Below are positions 42,945 to 52,438 of a DNA stretch of 64,000 nt, piece after piece. The notes under the pieces are model-generated. The model had not been told where the DNA came from and searched no databases. It saw nothing but the letters and a program-made list of their open reading frames with translations. Made by a program: the position numbers and the translations under genes. Each line of letters starts with the position of its first letter. The stretch's first letter is position 1. Source of the stretch: Streptomyces spectabilis (GTDB taxonomy: Bacteria; Actinomycetota; Actinomycetes; Streptomycetales; Streptomycetaceae); NCBI RefSeq assembly GCF_008704795.1, contig NZ_CP023690.1, forward strand, positions 5,404,501 through 5,468,500, given 5' to 3'.

Positions 42945-43784
42945 GTGGGATCTCTGCGCAATCCGATCGGGCCGCTTCCCTCCTCCATCTACTGGCGTCG
43001 GAGGGCCGTTCTGCTGTCCGTGCTCGGACTCCTCTTGCTCCTCGTCGTCTGGGCCCTCGCCTCGGGCGGGGGCGGCGGGAAGAACGGTGCTGACGGGCCG
43101 TCGGGCAACGGCCCCGCGACGTCCATCACGCCGGGCCCCTCGGGCTCGGGCCCCGCGATCAGCGAACACCCGGGCGGCCGGGAGGAGTCGGAGGGCTCCG
43201 GCGGCTCCGGCGGCTCTGGTGGTTCCGGCGGTTCAGACGGGGACGGGGACGGGGGCTCCGGTTCCGGCGGCGGCTCGGGCGAGGGCTCCGGCGGCGGCGC
43301 CGGGGACGGCTCCGGTTCCGACGACGGCGCGAAGGGCGGCGGCGGCTCGGGCAACCGGCTGCCCGCGGGCTCCACGCTCCCCAACTGCGCCCCCGGCGCG
43401 GTGAAGTTGAAGCTGCGCAGCCTGCGGAACGAGTACGGGGCCGGGCAGAAGCCGAAGCTCCAGCTGACCGCCGTGAACACGGGCGGCAAGGCGTGCAAGG
43501 TCGATCTCGGCGCCAAGGGCACGGTCTTGACGATCACTCAGTCCGGCTCGGGCGACGAGATCTGGTCCTCCGACGACTGCCCCGCCGCGGGCGGTACGAG
43601 CCTGCTCTTCCGGGTCCCCGGGGACGGCCGGGTCTCGCACGTCGTCGAGTGGGACCTGAAGCCGAGCGCGCCCCAGTGCGCCACGCCTCCGCCGGGGTCG
43701 GCGAAGCCCGACACCTATCTGGTGGAGGCCAAGTCCGAGGCCCTCGGCTCGGACCGCGCGTCCTTCGTCCTCACGGCCGACTGA
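42945..43784 (+). CDS. Membrane-anchored protein with long Gly/Ser linker, unknown function
   Basis: The GTG at 42945 gives 279 residues. After about 20 residues comes one transmembrane helix (AVLLSVLGLLLLLVVWALASG, about 21-42). It is followed by a 95-residue outside linker made almost only of Gly, Ser, Asp and Glu (GGSGGSGGSGGSDGDGDGGSG). The C-terminal 150 residues look folded: four Cys (in NCAPGAVKLKL, KACKVDLG, DDCPAAGG and QCATPPPG), with a likely beta-sandwich (LQLTAVNTGGKACKVDLGAKGTVLTI). This layout suits an envelope-anchored sensor or adaptor. It may be controlled by the palindrome directly upstream. Confidence 0.8.
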   Translation: MGSLRNPIGPLPSSIYWRRRAVLLSVLGLLLLLVVWALASGGGGGKNGADGPSGNGPATSITPGPSGSGPAISEHPGGREESEGSGGSGGSGGSGGSDGDGDGGSGSGGGSGEGSGGGAGDGSGSDDGAKGGGGSGNRLPAGSTLPNCAPGAVKLKLRSLRNEYGAGQKPKLQLTAVNTGGKACKVDLGAKGTVLTITQSGSGDEIWSSDDCPAAGGTSLLFRVPGDGRVSHVVEWDLKPSAPQCATPPPGSAKPDTYLVEAKSEALGSDRASFVLTAD

Positions 43785-43871
43785 CTCCCGGGTCGCTCAC
43801 CGGGCGTCGAAGGGTGCGGAGCGTCAGGGGGGCGCCGGGGCCCGGCCCCGGCCGCTGCGGCCCGCCGGAGG

Positions 43872-44996
43872 CTAGACGTAGCGCTCCAGGATCGAGGACT
43901 CCGCCAGCCGCGAAAGGCCCTCGCGCACGCTGCGCGCGCGGGCCTCGCCGACGCCGTCCACCGTCTGGAGGTCGTCGACGCTCGCGGCGAGCAGCTTCTG
44001 GAGGCCGCCGAAGTGCTCCACCAGGCGCTCGATGATGGCGCCGGGCAGCCGGGGGACCTTCGCGAGGAGCCGGAAGCCGCGCGGGGAGACGGCCGAGTCG
44101 AGCGTCTCGGGCGAGCCCGTGTAGCCCAACGCGCGGGCCACGGTGGACAGTTCGAGGAGCTCGGCGTGGGTGAGGGAGTCCAGCTCGGACAGGGCCTCGT
44201 CGACGGTGCGGGAGCGCTTGGCCGTGGGCTCGGGGACGTAGTCCCGCACGACGAGCTCGCGCTCGGGCTCGACACCCGCGATCAACTCGTCCAGCTGGAG
44301 GGCCAGGAGACGGCCGTCGGTGCCCAGCTCGACCACGTACTCGGCGATCTCGGTGGCGATGCGGCGCACCATTTCGAGGCGCTGCGCGACGGCGGTGACG
44401 TCCCGCACGGTCACCAGGTCCTCGATCTCCAGGGCGGAGAGCGTGCCCGCGACCTCGTCGAGGCGGAGCTTGTACCGCTCCAGGGTGGCGAGGGCCTGGT
44501 TGGCACGTGACAGGATCGCCGCCGAGTCCTCCAGGACCCGGCGCTGTCCGTCGACGTACAGCGCGACCAGGCGCATCGACTGGGACACGGACACGATGGG
44601 GAAGCCGACCTGCTTGCTCACGCGGTCCGCCGTGCGGTGCCGCGTGCCCGTCTCCTCCGTGGGGATCGTCGGGTCCGGCACCAGCTGGACGCCCGCCCGC
44701 AGGATCTTCGACAGGTCCGAGGAGAGCACGATGCCGCCGTCGAGCTTGCACAGCTCGCGCAGTCGCGTCGCGGTGAACTCGACGTCCAGGACGAATCCGC
44801 CCGTGCACATCGACTCGACGGTCTTGTCGGAGCCGAGCACGATGAGCCCGCCCGTGTTGCCCCGCAGGATGCGCTCCAGGCCGTCCCGCAGGGCCGTGCC
44901 CGGTGCGACGGCGCTCAGTGAGGCGCGCATCAGCCCGTCGGCGCCGGAGCCGCCACCGGGCTTCCCGGGAACCGCTGCCCGGTCGTTGGCTGCCAC
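43872..44996 (-). CDS. disA: DNA integrity scanning protein DisA, diadenylate cyclase
   Basis: This 374-residue protein starts at the GTG at 44996 with GGAGGAG about five bases upstream. It makes cyclic di-AMP from two ATP while scanning DNA. The N-terminal DAC domain shows the catalytic [10 protein letters not shown] and [23 protein letters not shown] motifs. A helical middle part follows, and the C-terminal helix-hairpin-helix DNA-binding domain has [38 protein letters not shown]. It is downstream of radA in the same direction, the known functional pairing: RadA modulates DisA. In Streptomyces, c-di-AMP controls osmotic balance and wall hydrolases. Confidence 0.96.
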   Translation of the reverse strand: MAANDRAAVPGKPGGGSGADGLMRASLSAVAPGTALRDGLERILRGNTGGLIVLGSDKTVESMCTGGFVLDVEFTATRLRELCKLDGGIVLSSDLSKILRAGVQLVPDPTIPTEETGTRHRTADRVSKQVGFPIVSVSQSMRLVALYVDGQRRVLEDSAAILSRANQALATLERYKLRLDEVAGTLSALEIEDLVTVRDVTAVAQRLEMVRRIATEIAEYVVELGTDGRLLALQLDELIAGVEPERELVVRDYVPEPTAKRSRTVDEALSELDSLTHAELLELSTVARALGYTGSPETLDSAVSPRGFRLLAKVPRLPGAIIERLVEHFGGLQKLLAASVDDLQTVDGVGEARARSVREGLSRLAESSILERYV

Positions 44997-45085
44997 TGCA
45001 CTCCTCCGGTCGCAGGTTTCCGAGGCTCGGCCGACGCTCTGCCGTACGGCTGAGTTCGTACGGATGGGCGAGACCAGGGCAAAGT

Positions 45086-46495
45086 CTACCGGCGGTCCTC
45101 GTCCTCCCGTGGGGCCTCTCGGCGACGCGATCTCGGAAGGACGCGCAGCGCGTCGCCCATGTCGGCGACTTCGGTGACCTTCATACCGGCCGGGACCTTC
45201 CCGGGGTCGGCCGGCACGAGCGCGTGCGTGAAGCCCAGGCGGTGTGCCTCGGCCAGTCTGCGCTGCACCCCCGTGACCCGTCTGACCTCGCCCGCGAGGC
45301 CCACCTCACCGATCGCGACCAGGTTCTTCGGCAGCGGGGTGTCGCTCGCGGCGGAGGCGAGCGCGAGCGCCACGGCGAGGTCGGCGGCGGGCTCGGAGAG
45401 CTTCACGCCGCCGACCGTCGCGCTGTAGATGTCGCGCTTGCCGAGGGCGCTGATGCGGCCGCGCTGCTCCAGGACGGCCAGCATCATCGACACCCGGGAC
45501 GTCTCCAGGCCCGACGTGGTGCGGCGCGGGGACGGGATCTGGGAGTCCACGGTGAGCGCCTGGACCTCGGCGACCAGCGGGCGGCGGCCCTCCAGGGTCA
45601 CCGTCAGACAGGTGCCGGGCACGGGCTCGGCGCGGCGGGTGAGGAACAGGCCGCTGGGGTCGGCGAGCCCGACGATGCCCTCGTCGTGCAGCTCGAAGCA
45701 GCCGACCTCGTCCGTCGCCCCGTACCGGTTCTTGACGCCGCGGACCAGGCGCAGGCGCGCGTGCCGGTCGCCCTCGAAGTGGAGCACCACGTCCACGAGG
45801 TGCTCCAGGAGGCGGGGGCCCGCGATCGCGCCGTCCTTGGTGACGTGGCCGACCAGGAGCGTGGACATGCCGCGCTCCTTGGAAGCGCGGATGAGGGCCC
45901 CGGCGACCTCGCGGACCTGCGCCATGCCGCCGGGCGCGCCGTCGATCTCCGGGGACGCGACCGTCTGCACCGAGTCCAGGATCAGCAGCGAGGGCTTCAC
46001 CGCGTCCAAGTGGCCGAGGATCGCGGCCAGGTCGGTCTCCGCCGCCAGATAGAGGTCGTCGGCGAGCGCGCCGATGCGGTCGGCGCGCAGCCGGACCTGT
46101 CCTGCCGACTCCTCGCCGGTCACATAGAGCGTGCGGTGGTCGTCCGTGGCCGCCTTCGCCGCGACGTCCAGCAGCAGCGTGGACTTGCCGACGCCGGGCT
46201 CGCCCGCGAGCAGCACCACGGCGCCGGGCACCAGGCCGCCGCCGAGGACGCGGTCGAGCTCGGGCACGCCGGTGGAGCGCGCGGTGGCCTGGCGGCCGTC
46301 GACCTGGCCGATGGGCAGGGCGGAGGTGGTGACGCGGCCGGGCGCGGTGGTGCGGACCGCGGGCGCGCCGTACTCCTCGACCGTGCCCCAGGCCTGGCAC
46401 TCGGGGCAGCGGCCGAGCCATTTGGCCGTCTGCCAGCCGCATTCGGTGCAGCGGTAGGACGGACGGTCCTTGGCGGTTTTCGTACGGGCAGCCAT
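45086..46495 (-). CDS. radA: DNA repair ATPase RadA/Sms
   Basis: The ATG at 46495 gives 469 residues; the upstream frame extension is made of short GC-rich repeats and is rejected. A zinc finger opens the protein (C16-x2-C19 and C30-x2-C33). The RecA-like core carries Walker [10 protein letters not shown], Walker [10 protein letters not shown], and the RadA motif KNRYG (usually KNRFG). A Lon-like C-terminal domain ends it. RadA drives branch migration in recombination. TACGGT on the minus strand seven bases before the ATG suggests a leaderless message. disA begins 89 bp downstream of its stop. Confidence 0.96.
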   Translation of the reverse strand: MAARTKTAKDRPSYRCTECGWQTAKWLGRCPECQAWGTVEEYGAPAVRTTAPGRVTTSALPIGQVDGRQATARSTGVPELDRVLGGGLVPGAVVLLAGEPGVGKSTLLLDVAAKAATDDHRTLYVTGEESAGQVRLRADRIGALADDLYLAAETDLAAILGHLDAVKPSLLILDSVQTVASPEIDGAPGGMAQVREVAGALIRASKERGMSTLLVGHVTKDGAIAGPRLLEHLVDVVLHFEGDRHARLRLVRGVKNRYGATDEVGCFELHDEGIVGLADPSGLFLTRRAEPVPGTCLTVTLEGRRPLVAEVQALTVDSQIPSPRRTTSGLETSRVSMMLAVLEQRGRISALGKRDIYSATVGGVKLSEPAADLAVALALASAASDTPLPKNLVAIGEVGLAGEVRRVTGVQRRLAEAHRLGFTHALVPADPGKVPAGMKVTEVADMGDALRVLPRSRRREAPREDEDRR

Positions 46496-46508
46496 GGAAG
46501 GAACCGTA

Positions 46509-46574
46509 GCGGCCGCCACTGACAACACCGCGGCGGCCGCCACTGACACCCCCCCGGCGGCCGCCCCTGACAAG
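46509..46574. repeat. 18-bp direct repeat, three copies at 24-bp spacing, upstream of radA
   Basis: GCGGCCGCCACTGACAAC (46509-46526), GCGGCCGCCACTGACACC (46533-46550) and GCGGCCGCCCCTGACAAG (46557-46574) lie just ahead of the radA promoter. Regular spacing of about two helical turns could suit cooperative binding. The rest of the 285-bp gap up to the BACON-fusion gene shows nothing clear apart from AT-richer promoter DNA near 46700-46770. Confidence 0.65.
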
Positions 46575-46780
46575 GCCGACAGCGCCGCCAGGCCGCGCCA
46601 CCTCGGGCCACCCCGGCCCGCCAGGGCCCACCATCGCGCCCCTCCGACGCGGCACGGCTCGAACAGACAACGGAATCGTGGCTTCCTGTCCCCTTTTGAG
46701 GGATCTGTTCACCCGTAAGGATTAAATGTGCTCAAGGGGGAGGAAGCCCTCTGCATCATGCGCCTAACTTCGCACGGGTG

Positions 46781-48544
46781 ATGAGCAGCAGTCCGCAAGT
46801 CCCCACGCACACCACCGGCGCGCACCGGGCCTACGCGGGCCCCCGCAATCGTGTGGTGCCGCGCACGGTTTCGCAGGCGCCCCCCGCCCGCTACGAACCG
46901 TTCCTGGACGGCCTGTTCACGTACTGCCTGTCCGTCCTCTGCGACCACGACACCGCCACCACCGCCCTCGGCGACGTCCTGGCGCTCGCCGAGCGCCGCG
47001 GCGCCCGGCCGGACGGCGACACGCGCGCGTGGCTGTACGCGCTCGCCCGCTGGATGTGTCTGCGCGCGCTCGCCGACGCCCGTAAGGGAAGCCGCCAGGG
47101 GGCGCACGCGGCCGGCTCGGCGAACCAGGCGAACCAGGCTAAGCAGGTGAAGCAGGGAAACCAGGGGAAGACGCCGCCCGCGCCCCCGCACGCCGCCGAC
47201 CCGCCACCCGAGGACGACGCCGAGCGCGCCCGGCGCCGCGAGCTCGCCCAGCTCGCCTGGCCCGAGGCCGCCGGGACGACGCCCGAGCAGCGCGAGGCCC
47301 TGGAGCTGGCCGTCCGCCATCAGCTCGCGCCCAAGGAGGTCGCCGCCGTCCTCGGCCTCGACCTCACGGCTGCCCGCGAGCTGCTCGCTTCGGCCGCCTG
47401 CGAGGTGGAGCGCACCCGCGCCGCGCTCGCCGTCGTCGAGACGGGCACCTGCCCCATCGTCGCCCGCCTCACCGGCGACAACCAGGTCCTGCTCGGCACC
47501 GCCCTGCGCCGCGAGCTGGTCCGGCACGTCGACGACTGCCCGCGCTGCCGCCGCACCGCCGAGCGCACCGCGTCCGGCGCCTGGCCCGGCACCGCCGTCA
47601 CCCCGGCCGCGCTGCCCCTGATCGAAGCCCCGCGCGCGGCCCTGCACCACGCCATGGCCCACGCTCCGCGCGCCCACCGCAGGACCCGCGGCGGGCCCCG
47701 CTTCGACCGGCGCGGCTTCCCCATGGACCCCAAGGACCACGCCGCCCGCCGGGAGCGCTTTCGCGCGCGGGCCGTCACGACCACGGTCGTCGCCACCGTG
47801 GTGGCCGCTCCCGTCCTCGCCCTGTGGGCCGCCTACCGGGGCGCGCCCCTGACCGGCGAGGGCACCGACGGCCGCGCGTCCAGCGCCTCCGAGGCCGACG
47901 ACGGTCCCGGCGGCCGGGACGGCTCCCGCGGCCGGGACAGCTACGAGAACGCGGGCAATGCCAAGACCACCCCCGACCCCCGCTTCGCCGCGGGGCGCGG
48001 TGGCCCCGGCGTCTCCGTGGAGGTCATCAGCCCCGGCGCCCCCGCGGCGCCCGGCGCCGGACGCGTCGCCGTCCAGGCCCGGTCGAACGGCGGGGTCACC
48101 CTCATCACCCTGACCGCGTCCGGGAGTTCGCCGGTGCGCTGGTCCGCGAGCACCGGAGCGCCCTGGCTCGTCCTGAGCCAGTCGTCGGGAACGCTCGCGC
48201 CGGGCGATTCGTTCACGATCCGGGTGTACGTCGACGACGACCGCGAGCCGGCCGGCCACTGGAGCGCGCGCGTCACGATCGCACCCTCGGGAGCCGTCAT
48301 CTCCATCGAGGGGTACGGCAGTTCCCGGCCCAGCCACCCCGGCCCCCGCCCGACCCCGACCCGCCCGGGGCCGTCGGAGCCGGACCCGGCCCCCACGCCC
48401 AGCGGCGACGGCGATCCGACGCCCACCCCGCCCGACCCCGACCCGACCCCCACGGACCCGGCGCCCACCGACCCCGCGCCGACGCCGTCGGACCCGGGCT
48501 CCACGCCCCCGCCGAGCGGCGACGGCAGCCCCGGCCAGGGCTGA
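46781..48544 (+). CDS. Sigma-like/ZAS zinc-finger/transmembrane/BACON fusion protein
   Basis: The ATG at 46781 gives 587 residues (an in-frame GTG at 46778 is adjacent). In order: a sigma-region-2-like helical segment (38-100); a Gln/Asn/Lys-rich linker; a region-4-like segment with REALELAVRHQLAPKEVAAVLGLDLTAARELLA (about 170-205); and an anti-sigma zinc motif HxxxCxxC (H249, C253, C256). A transmembrane helix follows (about 330-352), then an outside BACON-type beta domain (about 430-512, PVRWSASTGAPWLVLSQSSGTLAPGDS) and a Pro/Asp/Thr repeat tail. TAACTT at 46765-46770 is a likely -10. It looks like a sigma/anti-sigma hybrid with an outside sensor; DNA-binding ability is uncertain. Confidence 0.8.
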   Translation: MSSSPQVPTHTTGAHRAYAGPRNRVVPRTVSQAPPARYEPFLDGLFTYCLSVLCDHDTATTALGDVLALAERRGARPDGDTRAWLYALARWMCLRALADARKGSRQGAHAAGSANQANQAKQVKQGNQGKTPPAPPHAADPPPEDDAERARRRELAQLAWPEAAGTTPEQREALELAVRHQLAPKEVAAVLGLDLTAARELLASAACEVERTRAALAVVETGTCPIVARLTGDNQVLLGTALRRELVRHVDDCPRCRRTAERTASGAWPGTAVTPAALPLIEAPRAALHHAMAHAPRAHRRTRGGPRFDRRGFPMDPKDHAARRERFRARAVTTTVVATVVAAPVLALWAAYRGAPLTGEGTDGRASSASEADDGPGGRDGSRGRDSYENAGNAKTTPDPRFAAGRGGPGVSVEVISPGAPAAPGAGRVAVQARSNGGVTLITLTASGSSPVRWSASTGAPWLVLSQSSGTLAPGDSFTIRVYVDDDREPAGHWSARVTIAPSGAVISIEGYGSSRPSHPGPRPTPTRPGPSEPDPAPTPSGDGDPTPTPPDPDPTPTDPAPTDPAPTPSDPGSTPPPSGDGSPGQG

Positions 48545-48573
48545 CCGGAGCAGCGGTGGGCGGGGCGGCCCGG

Positions 48574-49557
48574 CTAGGCGCGCGGCGGATCGGCCGGGTG
48601 CGGGGCGAGCAGCGGAAGCTGCGAGGCGAGGCGCGCCTCGCACAGTTCCACGAGCCGGTCGTAGCCCGCCTTGCCCATCAGCTCGATCAGCTCCGGCCGG
48701 TAGGAGACGTACACGGGCTCGCCCGCCCCGTGCGCCGAGGTCGCCGACGTGCACCACCAGTGCAGGTCGTGGCCGCCCGGCCCCCAGCCCCTGCGGTCGT
48801 ACTCCCCGATGGAGACCTGGAGGACCTTGGTGTCGTCCGGCCGCTCGATCCAGTCGTAGGTCCGCCGCACCGGCAGCTGCCAGCACACGTCCGGCTTGGT
48901 CTCCAGCGGCTCCCGGCCCTCCTTGAGCGCCAGGATGTGCAGCGAGCAGCCCGCGCCGCCCGCGAAGCCCGGGCGGTTCTGGAAGATGCACGAGCCGTTG
49001 TACGGACGGGTCTGGCGCTCGCCGTCCTCGTCCTCGGCCACCCAGCCGGTCTCCCGGCCCACGTCGTGGTGCTGCCAGATGTCGGGCGTGAGCCGGTCCA
49101 CGAACCCCGCGACCCGCTTCTCGTCGTCCTCGTCCGAGAAGTGCGCGCCGAGCGTGCAGCAGCCGTCGTCGGCGCGGCCCGCCTTGATGCCCTGGCAGCC
49201 GCTGCCGAAGACGCAGGTCCAGCGGGAGGTCAGCCAGGTCAGGTCGCAGCGGAAGAGCTGCTCGTCGTCCGCCGGGTCGGGGAACTCCACCCAGGCCCGG
49301 GGGAAGTCGAGGCCCTTCTCGTCGTCGGCCGGAACGGCGCCCTCCGCGGTCTTGCGGAGCTTGCGCACGGCCTTGCCCGCCTTGGCTTCCTTGCCCGTCT
49401 TGTTCTTCTTGCCCGTCTTGGTGGTCTTCTCGCCCTTGCCCGTCCGGTCCGCGCTGCCGCCCGCGCCGTCCCGCGCGGGCGGCGCCGACAGGTCCGAGGG
49501 CTCCGATGAGCGCGCGGACTTCGTTTTGTCGGCCTTCGCCTTTTTCGTCTTTGGCAC
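48574..49557 (-). CDS. Cys-rich protein with Lys-rich N-terminal tail, unknown function
   Basis: The GTG at 49557 gives 327 residues. The first 75 are disordered and strongly basic ([37 protein letters not shown]). A folded domain follows with many Cys: [22 protein letters not shown], then [49 protein letters not shown] and [11 protein letters not shown]. The CxxC-poor but Cys-dense pattern with CC-x-LGAH recalls Cys-cluster proteins that hold metal or an Fe-S centre, such as YkgJ/DUF3109-like families. I cannot assign it firmly. It is convergent with the BACON-fusion gene. Confidence 0.78.
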   Translation of the reverse strand: MPKTKKAKADKTKSARSSEPSDLSAPPARDGAGGSADRTGKGEKTTKTGKKNKTGKEAKAGKAVRKLRKTAEGAVPADDEKGLDFPRAWVEFPDPADDEQLFRCDLTWLTSRWTCVFGSGCQGIKAGRADDGCCTLGAHFSDEDDEKRVAGFVDRLTPDIWQHHDVGRETGWVAEDEDGERQTRPYNGSCIFQNRPGFAGGAGCSLHILALKEGREPLETKPDVCWQLPVRRTYDWIERPDDTKVLQVSIGEYDRRGWGPGGHDLHWWCTSATSAHGAGEPVYVSYRPELIELMGKAGYDRLVELCEARLASQLPLLAPHPADPPRA

Positions 49558-49628
49558 GCCTCCAGGGTATGCGCGCTCACACCCGCCCCGGGACCAGCGA
49601 AAGCCGCGCGCGCAGTAGCGTTCCGTAT

Positions 49629-50561
49629 ATGAGACTCGGTGTCCTCGACGTGGGTTCGAACACGGTGCATCTGCTGGTGGTGGACGCCCACCCCGGCGCG
49701 CGCCCGCTGCCCGCGCACTCCCACAAGGCCGACCTGCGCCTTGCCCAACTGCTCGACCCGGCGGGCGCGATCGGCCCCGAGGGCGTCGATCAGCTCATCG
49801 CCACGGTGCGTGACGCCCTCCAGGCCGCCGAGGACAAGGGCGTCGAGGATCTGCTTCCGTTCGCGACCTCCGCCGTGCGCGAGGCCACCAACGCCGACGA
49901 CGTCCTCGCCCGGGTGCGCGCGGAGACCGGCGTCGACCTCCAGGTCCTCACCGGTGAGGAGGAGGCCCGGCTCACGTTCCTCGCCGTCCGCCGCTGGTTC
50001 GGCTGGTCCGCGGGCAAGCTGCTCGTCCTCGACATCGGCGGCGGCTCCCTGGAGATCGCGTACGGCATGGACGAGGAGCCCGACGCCGCGGTCAGCCTGC
50101 CGCTCGGCGCCGGGCGGCTCACCGCCGCGTGGCTGCCCGAGGACCCGCCGGAGCCGGGCGACGTCCGCGCCCTGCGGCGGCACGTACGGGCGCAGATCGC
50201 GCGGACCGTGGGGGAGTTCAGCCGCCTCGGCAGCCCCGACCACGTCGTGGCCACCTCCAAGACCTTCAAGCAGCTCGCCCGGCTCGGGGGCGCGGCCCGC
50301 TCCACGGAGGGGCTCTATGTGCAGCGCGAGCTGAAGCGGAAGTCCCTGGAGGACTGGGTGCCGCAGCTCGCCGCGATGACCACGGGCGAGCGCTCGGAGC
50401 TTCCCGGGGTGTCCGAGGGGCGGGCCGGACAGCTGCTCGCGGGGGCGCTCGTCGCCGAGGGCGCGATGGACCTCTTCGGCGTCGAGTCCGTGGAGATCTG
50501 CCCCTGGGCCCTCAGGGAGGGCGTGATCCTGCGACGCCTGGACCACTTGCCCCAGCCCTGA
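49629..50561 (+). CDS. Ppx/GppA-family exopolyphosphatase / pppGpp phosphatase
   Basis: This 310-residue protein starts at the ATG at 49629; the longer upstream frame has no family support. The ASKHA-fold phosphate-binding motifs are clear: [15 protein letters not shown] at the start, [32 protein letters not shown], and [16 protein letters not shown] in the middle. The C terminus ends soon after [15 protein letters not shown], so it is the short actinobacterial form without the HD-like extension. Members hydrolyse inorganic polyphosphate and/or pppGpp; which one cannot be decided here. It is a single-gene unit. Confidence 0.92.
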   Translation: MRLGVLDVGSNTVHLLVVDAHPGARPLPAHSHKADLRLAQLLDPAGAIGPEGVDQLIATVRDALQAAEDKGVEDLLPFATSAVREATNADDVLARVRAETGVDLQVLTGEEEARLTFLAVRRWFGWSAGKLLVLDIGGGSLEIAYGMDEEPDAAVSLPLGAGRLTAAWLPEDPPEPGDVRALRRHVRAQIARTVGEFSRLGSPDHVVATSKTFKQLARLGGAARSTEGLYVQRELKRKSLEDWVPQLAAMTTGERSELPGVSEGRAGQLLAGALVAEGAMDLFGVESVEICPWALREGVILRRLDHLPQP

Positions 50562-50585
50562 CCCTGCCGAGGCGCCAAGCCGTTT

Positions 50586-50730
50586 CGGCCTGCGGCCTCG
50601 TCCTCAAAACGCCGGACGGGCTGAAAGACCTCGGTGCGGACCGGATGCCTTCTGCGCGCCCGCAGACGAGAACTGGTCCGCACCGGCACAATCCAGCCCG
50701 TCCGGCGTTTGAGGACGAGGCCGCAGGCCG
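50586..50730. repeat. 145-bp three-tier nested inverted repeat (dispersed repeat, copies 4 and 5 head-to-head)
   Basis: The outer arms are 36-37 bp (50587-50623 and 50694-50729), nearly perfect, and contain the GGCGTTTGAGGACGAG motif in opposite orientations. The middle arms GGTGCGGACC (50633-50642) and GGTCCGCACC (50675-50684) match perfectly. The innermost TCTGCG-CGCC-CGCAGA (50651-50666) forms the tip. The whole element sits between the Ppx/GppA and TIM-barrel genes. It could fold as one long hairpin, resembling a MITE or a strong terminator. No flanking target duplication is obvious. Confidence 0.8.
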
Positions 50731-50805
50731 ATCAAGCCGGGGGCAGGGGGCCCGGGCCGGACGCCGCCTCCCCGCTCCCTCGCAGGGCCCCGTACGCTGT
50801 TCCCC

Positions 50806-51630
50806 GTGGTGGAACCAGTCGTACGCATCCCGGACGCGAAGGTCGCCCTGTCCACGGCCTCCGTCTATCCGGAGTCGACGGCGACGGCCTTCGAGATCGC
50901 CGCGCGCCTCGGGTACGACGGCGTCGAGGTCATGGTGTGGACCGATCCCGTCAGCCAGGACATCGAGGCCCTGCGCCGCCTCAGCGACTACCACCAGATC
51001 CCCATCCTCGCGGTGCACGCGCCCTGTCTGCTGATCACCCAGCGCGTCTGGTCCACCGACCCCTGGGTGAAGCTCCAGCGCGCCCGGGCCGCCGCCGAGA
51101 AGCTGGACGCGTCGACGGTCGTCGTGCACCCGCCCTTCCGCTGGCAGCGCGGCTACGCCCGGGACTTCGTCCAGGGGATCTGGCGGATGGCGGAGGAGAC
51201 GGACGTCCGGTTCGCCGTGGAGAACATGTACCCCTGGCGCTACCGCGACCGCGAGATGCTCGCGTACGCCCCGGACTGGGACGTCACCAAGGACGACTAC
51301 CGCCACTTCACGATAGATCTCAGCCACACCGCGACCGCCCGTACGGACGCCCTGGAGATGGTCGACCGCATGGGCGACCGGCTCGGCCACGTCCACCTCG
51401 CCGACGGCCGGGGCTCCGCGAAGGACGAGCACCTCGTGCCCGGCCGCGGCACCCAGCCCTGCGCCGCGCTCCTGGAGCGCCTCGCCACCTCCGGCTTCGA
51501 CGGCCACGTGGTCATCGAGGTCAACACCCGCCGCGCCATGTCCAGCGCCGAGCGCGAGGCCGACCTCGCCGAGGCCCTGGCCTTCACCCGGCTGCACCTG
51601 GCGTCGTCGGTGAAGGTGCCGCGCTCGTGA
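50806..51630 (+). CDS. Xylose-isomerase-like TIM-barrel protein (sugar phosphate isomerase/epimerase)
   Basis: This 274-residue protein starts at the GTG at 50806 or the adjacent one at 50809. TACGCT at 50793-50798 suggests a leaderless transcript. The AP-endonuclease-2/xylose-isomerase barrel is clear: [67 protein letters not shown] (metal-binding Glu), [37 protein letters not shown] and VVIEVNTR. The metal ligands (Glu, Asp, His, Glu) are all present. The substrate is unknown. The downstream TetR gene overlaps its stop by four bases, suggesting a coupled regulator. Confidence 0.88.
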   Translation: MVEPVVRIPDAKVALSTASVYPESTATAFEIAARLGYDGVEVMVWTDPVSQDIEALRRLSDYHQIPILAVHAPCLLITQRVWSTDPWVKLQRARAAAEKLDASTVVVHPPFRWQRGYARDFVQGIWRMAEETDVRFAVENMYPWRYRDREMLAYAPDWDVTKDDYRHFTIDLSHTATARTDALEMVDRMGDRLGHVHLADGRGSAKDEHLVPGRGTQPCAALLERLATSGFDGHVVIEVNTRRAMSSAEREADLAEALAFTRLHLASSVKVPRS

Positions 51631-52259
51631 CGGCCGGCGCCGCCGCGCCCCGGCGCCGGGGCCGTCCCTCACGCACCCAGACCGAGCGGGGGCCCGCCAC
51701 CCGCGAGGTGATCCTGGAAGCGGCGCGCGAGCAGTTCTCCGCACACGGCTACGAGAAGACCTCCGTACGCGCCATCGCCAAGGCCGCGGGCGTCGACTCG
51801 GCCCTCGTGCACCACTACTTCGGCACGAAGGAGCAGCTCTTCGCGGCGGCCATCGAGGTCTCCTTCGCGCCCGCGCTGCAGGCTCCCGCCGCGATCGAGG
51901 ACGGCCCCTTCGACGCCGTCGGCGAGCGCCTGACCCGCTTCGTCCTCGGCGTCTGGGAGAACCCGGCCACCCGTACGCCGCTGCTCGCGATCGTGCGCTC
52001 GGCGGTCAACCACGAGACGGCCGCCGCCGTCTTCCGCCGCCTCGTCACGACCCAGCTCCTGTCCCGCGTCGCGGCCACCCTCGACCTGCCCGACGCGGAG
52101 CTGCGCGCCGAGCTGGCGGCGGCCCAGCTGGTGGGCGTCTCGATGCTCCGGTACGTCATCCAGGTGGAGCCGCTGGCCTCGGCGGACATGGAGGACCTGG
52201 TGGCGCGCCTCGCACCGGTGGTGCAGGGGCATCTGACGGGCTTCTCGAACCCCGAGTGA
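51627..52259 (+). CDS. TetR-family transcriptional regulator
   Basis: The GTG at 51627 overlaps the upstream TGA (GTGA) and gives 210 residues. An Ala/Arg-rich start ([19 protein letters not shown]) is followed by the TetR helix-turn-helix [50 protein letters not shown]. The C-terminal domain (about 90-205) is helical, with [28 protein letters not shown]. Coupling to the TIM-barrel gene suggests that it regulates that unit or a nearby one. The ligand is unknown. Confidence 0.92.
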   Translation: MTAGAAAPRRRGRPSRTQTERGPATREVILEAAREQFSAHGYEKTSVRAIAKAAGVDSALVHHYFGTKEQLFAAAIEVSFAPALQAPAAIEDGPFDAVGERLTRFVLGVWENPATRTPLLAIVRSAVNHETAAAVFRRLVTTQLLSRVAATLDLPDAELRAELAAAQLVGVSMLRYVIQVEPLASADMEDLVARLAPVVQGHLTGFSNPE

Positions 52260-52438
52260 CCCCGGCCCGGCCGGCGTGGCCCCGGGCCCGGCCGGTGTGG
52301 CCCCGGCCTGATCCGTACGGATCCGCATGAGACGGCCGTCCCGCCATGCGGACACCCTGTCCGGATCTTGGATCATCGGCGTACGCTCGGCCGTATCGAT
52401 AGCCGTATCGAGATCTGCCCCTGAAGGAGCGAGCGACG

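Noticed and set aside
45740..45760. RadA KNRYG instead of KNRFG as a loss of function
   Set aside because: A conservative Phe-to-Tyr change that I believe is usual in streptomycete RadA; all other motifs are intact.
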